Shown here one piece after another: positions 30,001 through 38,485 of a stretch of DNA of 63,592 bases. The position numbers were made by a program, and so were the translations under genes. Position 1 is the first letter of the stretch. Each line of letters starts with the position of its first letter. The notes below the pieces were generated by a model that saw nothing but the letters and a program-made list of their open reading frames with translations, had not been told where the DNA came from and ran no database searches. The stretch spans positions 1 through 63,592 of the forward strand of contig WIXG01000402.1 in the NCBI GenBank assembly GCA_009869945.1, given 5' to 3'. This stretch comes from Mesaphorura yosii. Taxonomy: Eukaryota; Arthropoda; Collembola; Poduromorpha; Tullbergiidae.

Positions 30001-31925
30001 CGTGACACCTCAACAGCTGGCTGACCTCCAAATGCGTGGACTAGTTCAGGTATCACCTCAGGTGACAACCGTGGTTTCTGGCACCAGCGTACCCTCATCG
30101 ATGGTTCCAATGACAATGACAGTGGCTGCGGCGGTCGCACCAACAGCTTCAACCCAGCATGCAGCCGCAATGAAAGCTGAGACTTTGACTTTAACACCGA
30201 CCCCACCGTCAACTCCAAAACCGATCGTGCCTCCAGTTCGAATGGATACGCCTCCACCGGTAATTATTGGACTCGAAAAACCTGTGAGTATGGATATCAA
30301 GAGTCCAGTGACAGCGATGGCCAACAAGTCGCCTGTCAAGAGCCCGGCACAGCTACCGCCACCGGTGAAGGTGAAGGAGACACCAACACCACCTCCACTG
30401 CCGCCTCCCCCAGCAATAATTGGACTTGATGTCAAAATTACTGATACGGCTCCAGAGAAGCCCAAGACCGAGCCCATCAAGACGCCTCCACCAAAAATCA
30501 GTCTCCCGCCGCTGCCTCCTCCTCCTGAGATTCCTCTTCCACCGCCCAGTGCCGTTACAACACCACCAACTCCCACAACAGCAGCGAAGAAGGTGTCGCG
30601 CCGGAAGGCGGTTCACACGCCCTACTTGGACGCGAAGCCCCCGGCACCTGCGGTTGGACAGCAAGCCTCGCAACGCTCCAACGGGCTCAGTCAGGAACTG
30701 CGTGCGATGCTTTTCACACACAAGGAGAACCTGAAGGAAGACATCATGATGAAGCGCGCTCTGCTCGAAGCCCGTCTTCAGCGCCAGATTCTGGAGGAGA
30801 AAGCAGCCCTGAAGCCAGCCACGCCACCGAAGGCTCAGGCGGACCGAACGCCAAAGTACACGTGCTCTTGTGGACATCCCATCACAGACGGACAGTTTTA
30901 CGTAGGCTGCGGCGGCGGATGCACTCGCTTCTTCCACGGATCGTGTGTGGGCATCACGAAGCAAGATCTGAACCAGGGAAGAGTTTACACATGCGACAAT
31001 TGCAAAGATACTGACGAGCTGGAGATTGCGACACCGCCTCCGGCAAAGAGAGGACGAGGACGAAAGAAGGGATGGTCACCTGCAGCAGCAGCGAAAGCAA
31101 ACACTTCAAATTCGTCAGACAAGTCGACGAAGAAAGAATTGAAAGATACTAAACTCTACTGCTTGTGCAAACAGTATTATGACGAAGCACAGTAAGTGGC
31201 AACCACGATGATTTCTTCCGGGCATAATCAGTCAAATGCAAACCAGATCTAATTTTTATCCGTTGCCGTTAATCTTTGATAGGTTTTACATTGGCTGTGA
31301 CAAATGTGACGATTGGTTCCATGGTCGGTGCGTCGGCGTGCTGCCCGTGGAAGGCACCAATCTTGCCAACTACGTGTGTCCCAAGTGCGAGCCGGAGTCG
31401 CCCTTTAATCGCGCCAACTTCAAGCAACTGACGGCATCCGACCAGGAGATCCTCCGCAAATTCATGCTGCAAGTTCTCGCACTGAACGAGGCAGACGACT
31501 TTTACAACAGCGTTGATCCCATTCAGCATCCGGGCTACAGGGTCGTCATACGCGAGCCAATGGGTAAGTTTCGCCTGCACTGCAAACGGCCGAACCGAGC
31601 TATCTGAAGCTGAATATAATAATTTCACTTGCCAATTGCTGTGTTCTGGCAGAATTGAAGACGATGGAGCAGCGCGTCCAGACACATCGCTACAAGCGCC
31701 TTGCCGAGTTTGTCGCCGACGCGTGCCGGATCTTTGACAATTGCAGACACTATAACCAGCCCAATACGCCCATCAGCAAGAAGGCTACGACGCTGGAGAG
31801 TTTCTTCCTGCAGAAATTACGACTGTTGAGACAGAAATTGGTAGGTGAACCTACAGAGGCTTCCGAAAAATATTAACTCAACTAATTGTCAATTTGCCGT
31901 TCTGCAGCTGGCGGATGTTGAGTAA
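24086..31925 (+). CDS. BPTF: BPTF/NURF301, nucleosome remodelling factor large subunit
   Basis: Seven exons, 24086-24584, 24679-25451, 25534-26979, 27065-31191, 31283-31563, 31653-31840 and 31908-31925, give 2443 residues. Order: AT-hook-like Arg/Gly-rich and acidic N-terminus (RPGRPE, poly-Glu); DDT domain (about residues 200-260); PHD1 (about 374-424, CRACARLGELICCETCPAVYH); WHIM region (KLGYDRHGRKYWF); a Glu/Arg-rich coiled coil; a BPTF-type core opening with VFKQKGEEYRIHG; a long Gln/Pro-rich region; PHD2 (about 2172-2225, TCSCGHPI); PHD3 (about 2271-2330, YCLCKQYYDEAQFYIGCDKC); and a C-terminal bromodomain with the acetyl-lysine-binding YN (CRHYNQPNTPISKKA). It is the targeting subunit of the ISWI-containing NURF complex: PHD3 reads H3K4me3 and the bromodomain reads acetyl-histone (family knowledge). 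AATAAA at 32079-32084. Confidence 0.96.
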
Positions 31926-32284
31926 GGCGAAGGCAAGGCAAACGCAGCAGCAACTGCGCTGAGGATTGATTGTGGATCCTGATTGAATGATTCCAGAAGC
32001 ACATACTTCAATATTCTTATCTTCGCACTTATATAATTAAATGTTGTACTCTTGTTATTCTATTTGTATAGTTTTCAGAATAAATTAATCAGATTGTATA
32101 CTCTACGACACAAAACACGAACACGAGTACGACGACGACCACATGGTTTTAGGTTTGATAACCCAAAAATTTTATTTCGTTTTATTACTTTTGTCACATA
32201 AATCATTTTACAAAATATAGACACCAATTCAAATATCAAACGAAAAGGGAACAGAAAGTCGAAACGAACACTGAAACGTAAATC
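31926..32284. other. convergent 3' flanks of BPTF and PAL
   Basis: BPTF polyadenylation signal AATAAA at 32079-32084. On the other strand, TTTTATTTCGTTTTATT near 32170-32187 supplies reverse AATAAA signals for PAL. No other feature. Confidence 0.65.
32079..32084 (+). terminator. polyadenylation signal of BPTF
   Basis: AATAAA about 155 bases after the stop codon, in convergent spacing with PAL. Confidence 0.7.
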
Positions 32285-33325
32285 TTAAATGTAAAACTGA
32301 GTTAGCCGATTCGGCCCAGTCTCTCCGACGTACAGGTACCCTCCTCCAAGCGCCAAGTCATGCGGGGACAAGAATTGACCGCCCCAAATGTCCACTACTT
32401 GCCCCGACTCGAGATCGAGGGTCAGCCCATTGCCATGCCCTCCCACGGCGTAGATTAGGTCTCCGGCTCCAGGAGCAACAGCAACTCCGTACACTCTGCC
32501 TACTCCGCCAATCACATGACGCACCTCACCAAACTTGCTCCCGTGCAACCCAGCTGCGACGCACATCACGCGTTCGTTCTCCCGATCAGCAATGCAGAGC
32601 AGGTCTCGGTCCTCGAGCAGCGCCAGCGAGTGGGGAATCGCGAGGCTGTCTTCAAACTTGGCCACGAAGTTTCCACTCGAGTCGAATTTCATCACACGAG
32701 AGTTGCAGTAGCCGTCCGACACGAAGATGAATCCGGATTTTGACACGGCGATGTCGGAGGGCTGACAGAATTGTGCGTTGCTCGAGCCTGGCTCGAAGCG
32801 GGTTCCCAGGACGAGCGTTGGTGTCGTGGAGTTTGCGGGAAACTTTATGACCTGATGGAGTCCAACGTCCGTGACCCACACGTTCCCGGCGCTGTCGACC
32901 TCCACTCCATGTGGCATGTAGAACAGTCCAGAGCCCCACGACTTGATCAGTGTGCCCTTCGCGTTGTCGAGCAGGACGAGCGGGTCCACTTCAATTGGGA
33001 CGCGGTCCACGAGCCGATGGCTTGCATTGAAGCTGCCTGACGTCCAGATTGTGGTGCCTCGGTGGAAAATGAGTGGAGACGAGTCGAGGATGGCGAGCCC
33101 AGCGATCTGACCGAGGTCGTACGTGTCGATCGGATATGCAGGGTTAAGCTCGGGGTGATGCGGAGTCTGAAATAACGGCAGAAGAGTACGAAATTGTATC
33201 GGGCCATGAAGATTAATGGCACAATCAGAGCAATTTGATAGTTAACTTACCCTTGGATAATAATGTTCGCAAGAGCAGAGCCCTGCCAGCACCGTGATCA
33301 ACACCAAGATCCAGATCCACGCCAT
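32285..33325 (-). CDS. PAL: peptidyl-alpha-hydroxyglycine alpha-amidating lyase
   Basis: Two exons, 33251-33325 and 32285-33166, join in phase 0 to give 318 residues. Exon 1 is a signal peptide (MAWIWILVLITVLAGLCSC). The body is a six-bladed NHL-type propeller: FYMPHGVEVDSAGNVWVTDV, GLHQVIKFP, FCQPSDIAVSKSGFIFVSDG, YCNSRVMKF, IPHSLALLEDRDLLCIADR and LSPHDLALGGGYLYVGE. The His residues in MPHG, IPHS and SPHD match the zinc ligands of the PAL domain of PAM. The enzyme converts peptidyl-alpha-hydroxyglycine to amidated peptide plus glyoxylate, the last step in making amidated neuropeptides in the secretory path. As in insects, the lyase is encoded without the hydroxylating (PHM) domain. No transmembrane tail is seen, so it is probably a soluble luminal form. 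Confidence 0.93.
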
Positions 33326-33906
33326 TTTAAACCAGATTAATTACCTAGAGTGGCTGTTAGTGCTCTTCTGTCTGTCACCTTCTGCCTTCTTCCACTTCTG
33401 AATGAATTTTTGACAATATGTGCTTTCTAGCTTTCTTCCTCGCACAGTGCATTAGCTTCACTGCTTTCCAATATGCGAAGTTTCAACGCCTACGTCAAAG
33501 TAACGTCATAGAGGAAAATCGATAAAGGTCGCTTCTCGCTTGCTCAATGACTGGCAATGGCAATGGTTCAAAGCAGTTGAATCCGCCAGCCGTCAGGATC
33601 AGCGGTAGCGGCTCAAGAGCAGGAACTCCAGGACTGACAAGAGAAAGTATGAATTGTCTGTTGACTCCGGAAAAGGAACAGCTTTCTTTCTGTCTACGCT
33701 GCGTTCTAGTTTATTCAATTCTAAGAAAGCGCAACGTATTAACGCGAACGGTTACAATTTCATAGTCTAGTCAGGGTCATGGTCATAGTCATGGTCATGA
33801 TCAAGATGACACGACCAAGACACAAATGTAAATACTAACTTAACATTGATACTCCTAAGTCAGGTGAGTAATTTTATTAGGTCCAGGCAGAGTCTTCTTC
33901 TGAATT
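33326..33906. other. intergenic, no gene seen
   Basis: Upstream flank of PAL and downstream flank of the BPTF-like paralogue. It includes a short GTCATG-type hexamer repeat near 33773-33806. No coding frame of interest. Confidence 0.5.
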
Positions 33907-35233
33907 TCAGATTCTCGCTCTTGGTTCTTTGTCGAAGAGCAAAAACTCAGTCGTTTGCATGTTCCTCCGAAAATGCTGCCTCGATACCCTGAAATGGAAC
34001 TCCTTCGGTGACCAGCTTCGACCTCCGCTGCGAGCAAGTTTCCGTAACTTGCTCTGGCCGCCCATCAAGAAGAACGTAGAATCTGGAATCTGCTTCTGCT
34101 TCTTGTATCTGTGTGTACTCCTCCGGTGCTTCGGCCAGTCCCTTTTTTTCTCCACTCCGCCGGCACCGCTACCACCAACGTTCTTCATTCTGTTCGCAAG
34201 GAGTTGATCGCAAATCGGCGCTGCATAAGCGATTTTCGGAAACCGCCACCGTGTTTTGAGATCCGCAAGAGCTTGGGATACGTTAATTGGTGCCGGTGCC
34301 GTGCTGCCGTTCCCAGCAGAAGTAGAAGGTAGAATCGCGACAGGCATAGATTCCTGTGGTTCCACACACTTCAATTTTCCAAGCATATCTTCCACAATTT
34401 CGCTGACAATTTGATCGACCTCCTCGACCACACACTTCTCACGTCCGTCATAAGCAACAACTCGGCCGTCAGTGAGTCGTACTACATCGAAGCAGATGTT
34501 GGGTGTCTCGACAGGAACAGCCATACGTTTTACCATCAGTCTGTTGTAGACACTGAATTTGACTGGCCTGATTTTCACTGCTCCATCTGTCCCCTGGACA
34601 TTTATCAAACGCTTCTCTGGACCGGACGACAAAGGAGTCATTTTGGGCGATGTTAGACTTGAAGCCTCTCGTCGGGCGGAGGCGGAACGCCAAGTCCAGG
34701 CATACTGGCCATGAATGTTGTATACTTCGTCTGTATGCTTGAAAACCATTGTGCGACGGTTTGGACAAGGTCGGAACGAGATTTTTCGATTATCCTGACA
34801 TTGAGTGATGGTGGATGTAAGATTGGGTGTTATGTCCATGGCTGTGTCCCTGCGGTCGCGGCTCTCGTGCTCCTCGACTCCTGCTTGATGCCCCACCGCC
34901 TCTGATTCTTGTTTCGGGGATGTTTGTGTCAGCTGCGGCTGAGACACCAGAACAATGACAGGTTTTGGTCCAGGTCGACGGACGGATCGCCAGCTCCACT
35001 GTCAATATCAAAGTTGAGAGTCAGTCAAGGCATTACTTAATAACTACTTAATTCAAACTGAATATTGAAGTTCCATGTTTCGGCTCCGTCACCTGCTTAT
35101 TAGTGGCTTTGGCATTACAGTCAGAGTTGAGTATCTGCATTTTCACACGTTTTATGGGCGGTTTTTGCTTCTTTCTCCTCATCTGATTATGAGAAAGCTC
35201 AGCGGTTAGTGTTAACTGATCTTGACATGGCAC
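33907..35233 (-). CDS. BPTF-derived partial paralogue (core fragment only)
   Basis: Exon 2 (33907-34998) is open for 363 codons. A likely exon 1 (35093-35233, ATG to CAG, then GTGACG) joins it in phase 0, giving 410 residues. The middle and end align by eye with residues encoded by BPTF bases 27065-28040: VFKHTDEVYNIHGQYAW versus VFKQKGEEYRIHGQYGW; SVYNRLMVKR versus SVYNKLMAKR; VRLTDGRVVAYDGR versus VRLADGRVVPYGR; RFPKIAYAAPICDQLL versus QFPKIAHGAPVCDGLL; LRKLARSGGRSW versus LRKLARSGGRIW. Homology begins at the exact start of a BPTF exon. No DDT, PHD or bromodomain is present; the first 130 or so residues are unrelated. The divergent yet open frame suggests a retained gene rather than a fresh copy. 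It may act as a truncated BPTF core or a decoy; this is inference. Confidence 0.72.
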
Positions 35234-35789
35234 AGCAGGCGGTTGATTAGTAACTCATTTACAACCAAGTCACTTACCTTCACTTCACTGCTCAACGGCT
35301 GAATCACCCGAACTTAAACTTGTTGGTAGTGTCAAGTACTAAATTCAGGAGTTTACTGGATTTTACTCTTTGGTTCAACTGATAAGTCGAATTGTGGAAT
35401 ACTGAGCTTGGAGCAGGAGCAGGGACGATTTGGACACGAATTAATTAAATTAAAATGATACAATGATACTAGTTAGTTAACTAAAATTGATCAAATGAAA
35501 CGAACAACCTTCAATATTAAACATTTGCTTTGACATTGACAGTACTGGTGAACAGAGTTCAAATGATCTTAAGTTCAGTCTCTTTTTCTTCCTGCTTTTC
35601 GAAGTAAAGCAACGGTTTCTCGTCTGTACTCGAGAAAATGCGATTAGGCAATTTCTGATCGCATCGTGGGCTTGCCGGCGAGTTGCGAGACTACCCCTTC
35701 ACTGCGACTGTTCAACGAGAATTTTTATTAATTATGAAATGTCTTAACTCAATTATCTGCTGAACATTGCGTTAGTGATTAACTAAACA
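35234..35789. other. intergenic, no gene seen
   Basis: Lies between the BPTF-like paralogue and the thiolase relic. Nothing recognised beyond AT-rich sequence. Confidence 0.5.
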
Positions 35790-36216
35790 CTTTCGAGCAA
35801 GAGTGCGTCTCCGTGCGCCGGAGAGCACGACGTGCGAGTCGCCAATGACAATGTCGTCGATCCCACACAAAATCGCCTGGAAGCCCGAGCCACAGAGCCT
35901 GTTCACGATGAGCGCCGGTTTCTCGACGGCGACACCGCACCGACATCGGCGGGCGACGTAGGCTGAGTCGACTGAGGCGGCACGCGGACAGAAAAAAAAA
36001 CGAAAGGAGTTCACAGTGTCACATCGATGATGCGGGCACCTTATATTGAAGACATTCCCGAAAAAGACCCAGTCCACAAGCTTCAGGTCGACTCCTCCCG
36101 AAGCAAAACCTGCCTCTTTCGACGCGGCTTCCGCCATGTCCACTGCACTTTAGCCGAGGAATTTGTCCCCAAACACACCGAAATGCGTGCGTTTGGCGGC
36201 GACAATGAAAATGCCC
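35790..36216 (-). pseudogene. thiolase (ACAA2-like) pseudogene fragment
   Basis: On the minus strand it reads GIFIVAAKRTHFGVFGDKF, then an in-frame stop, then SAVDMAEAASKEAGF ... GGVDLKLVDWVFFGNVF. An intron-like stretch with a T-rich tract ends at CCGCGTGCC, followed by ASVDSAYVARRC, EKPALIVNRLCGSGFQAI and GDSHVVLSGARRR, where homology stops. It matches the N-terminal third of the ACAA2 gene at 43233-43740. The first intron of that span (43269-43343 in the gene) is missing, but a remnant of the second is kept with a broken acceptor. The stop, the damaged splice site and the truncation make it nonfunctional. Confidence 0.85.
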
Positions 36217-36723
36217 GAGCCAAAGACGCCATGATGGGGCCTTCAAACTAGCATGTTATCATGAATATTATTGTGGTTAATAATTTTGACCCACCGGTCC
36301 ATGCATGCTGGTTACTCTTTACAGCATGCCGCAGCATCACGAGTGCAGATTCTGAGTCCGAGCACATCTATCAAAAGCATTATGTATAAATCCTTACAAG
36401 ATGAACTGGCGTTGTTCGTCACTGCTTTGCACTATGGTCGAAACTCAGATTTCGGCTATGCCCTCATGCAGCTCAGCTGGTATCGTGGCTCGTGAAGCAA
36501 TTTGGAAGAGTTTAACCTTAACCTTTGAGCAGACGTGTCACCGATTCTGAGTTCAGACAGCTGATTCAACAGATTTCTGTTTAATCAACTGATCAATTCC
36601 TGTTCTATGCGATTCTCGACGAGTTTAAGTTCTGGCTTTGCTCTGCTCTGCGTGAATCTGCACTAATTGAAGCAGAATCGGTTCAGACCTGAATTCGTGA
36701 ACGCCAAAGTCAAGACCAAAGAC
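36217..36723. other. upstream region of the TIR gene
   Basis: No coding feature recognised. The TIR reading frame is open back to an ATG at 36667, but the start at 36724 is preferred because a signal peptide follows directly. Confidence 0.5.
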
Positions 36724-37338
36724 ATGTCGACGATTTCGATGGCCAAGTACTCCTTTGGAGCTGTGCTGCTTTGCCTCCTGGTGCTCCTGCATCTCGCCAG
36801 CCTCAGCAGCGCCGCTCCCGCCGCCGCCTCCTCCTCGGTGATTTGGACAGTGCTCCAGCCGAACACGACCAACACCAACTCGACGCCCGCCACCCCCTAC
36901 CAAGTCTTCCTCTCGCACCGTCGTGTGCCCTCCAAATCCCTCGCCTGGCTGCTGAAGGTGATGCTGGAGCAGCGGGGCGTACACGCTTACCTCGATGTGG
37001 ACGATCTACGCGGTGGGTTTTGGCACCCGCAACTCATCTCTGGCCTCGATCAGTCGCCCAACTTTGTCTTCATCCTCTCGAAGACCACACTCGACCGCTG
37101 CATCGGGGACACAAACTTTGAGGACATGGTGCACCAGGAAATTCGCGAGGCAGTGACGAATAACAAAAACATTGTCCTCGTGTACGACGAGTACGACTTC
37201 CCGCCCGTGTCGCAGTTCTCCAACGTGATTCAGACTATGTTCAAGAGCCCCAATCAGGTCACGTGGGACCACGGATTCCCTGTGAACAGTCTGAACCAGA
37301 TTATCAACAAGCTTGTGCTTCCGGCCACGGCGGGGTAA
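36724..37338 (+). CDS. signal-peptide-bearing stand-alone TIR domain, SARM1 type
   Basis: Single-exon frame of 204 residues. Residues about 8-30 are a strong signal peptide or type II anchor (FGAVLLCLLVLLHLASLSSA), then a Thr/Asn linker with two N-glycosylation sequons (NTT, NST near residues 47-54). Residues about 58-200 are a TIR domain: YQVFLSHRR, SLAWLLKVMLEQRGVHAYLD, VDDLRGGFW (BB-loop region), NFVFILSKTTLDRC, EDMVHQEIREAV, KNIVLVYDEYDFP, then VTWDH. This order and wording match the SARM1 TIR (WVHKEI, LDKC, KNIVPI) rather than Toll/MyD88. The Glu of VHQEI (residue 139, bases 37138-37140) is at the place of the SARM1 NAD-cleaving catalytic Glu. An NAD-consuming role outside the cytosol is therefore possible but inferred. 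No ARM or SAM domain is present. Confidence 0.82.
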   Translation: MSTISMAKYSFGAVLLCLLVLLHLASLSSAAPAAASSSVIWTVLQPNTTNTNSTPATPYQVFLSHRRVPSKSLAWLLKVMLEQRGVHAYLDVDDLRGGFWHPQLISGLDQSPNFVFILSKTTLDRCIGDTNFEDMVHQEIREAVTNNKNIVLVYDEYDFPPVSQFSNVIQTMFKSPNQVTWDHGFPVNSLNQIINKLVLPATAG

Positions 37339-38485
37339 TAATAGTTCAGTTAGTCAGTATGCAAGATATTTTGCTGTAGTAAAGAATGAATCCGTGCATT
37401 GAATTTTTGTTTCTGTCTACTCTTTTTCATTTCTTGTGTTGTTCCAATCTCAACCCTCAAATTCAAGTCGAAGTCGCGTCGTCGCACTACCAAAAACCAA
37501 AATCAGTATGGAATTGTGAAAGCGTTTTTAATTCGATCGCACCGCCTTGAACGCACGTCACGCATTCGCATTTTGCATCCGATCCGGATTCCTGACACTC
37601 GCGCGTTGATTTACGCATGAATTGAATCATCATAATTTGATATCATTTAATTCTTTGATTCCCATTGCAAGTTGACTACCTGTGGTTGGGTTGACGCACG
37701 AGGCACGCGAAAGCGAAACAGGACAAGACTCCTCGCAATTGTAGGCAATTAACCGTTTTTTGCATTTTGCACTGGTACGAATTCCTGTTATTCGAAGTTC
37801 CACTCCAAGTTCGACTCGGAGCGTATGAGAATGAGAATTATGAGCTTGGGCTCCTGAGCCGCTGCGCCTACAACAAAACAACACCTGTGATTTGTCTTGT
37901 CAGTTGTGCAAATCGCACGGTCAGAACAGGTTAACCTTGGAACCCGAATCGAGCACTGAGTATCAAAGCCCACAGACATACTTCACTTCACTTTACAGAT
38001 TACAGAGATTTGGAATGGAAGGAAAAGGAAAATCCATGCTGTAAAACGGACACTCGTCATCGCCTTCGTCCAGCACAGCGACAAAAAACGAATCATGCGA
38101 ATTGTGAATTGCGAAAAGAAATCATGCGAAAACCGGTTCATGAGCCATAACACATGCATTGCCAAGATCACCATCACGCGCAATTGTAATTAGTTGTCAG
38201 TCGTCATCTTCCAACAGGATGCTGATTTACATTCTTTGAGCTGAATCTGAATCTGAATCTATAATAATAGTGGCAGTGGAGTGCACAGATCAGCTTTCGC
38301 TCTCAAGCTCTTTCGCTCTTTCGCTCTCGAGACTCCTCTTCATCGTTTCCACGGCTTAAAATTAGATCGGATCACAGGGAACTCGAACCCAGTGAACTTT
38401 GCTTGCGAGCGGCTCGTGTCTCGTGTCGTGCGGACGTGGTATTGAACTCCTTGTTTATATTCTGCATTGTGAAAGCTCTTGCGTA
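37339..38485. other. intergenic, no gene seen
   Basis: 3' flank of the TIR gene and 5' region of the nuclear receptor gene. No AATAAA is found close behind the TIR stop. A CTTTCGCTCTTTCGCTCT repeat lies near 38310-38328. Short frames show no motif. Confidence 0.45.

Noticed and set aside
30058..30576. Gly-rich minus-strand frame in the BPTF Pro-rich region
   Set aside because: Gly codons are the complement of Pro codons; no independent evidence of a gene.
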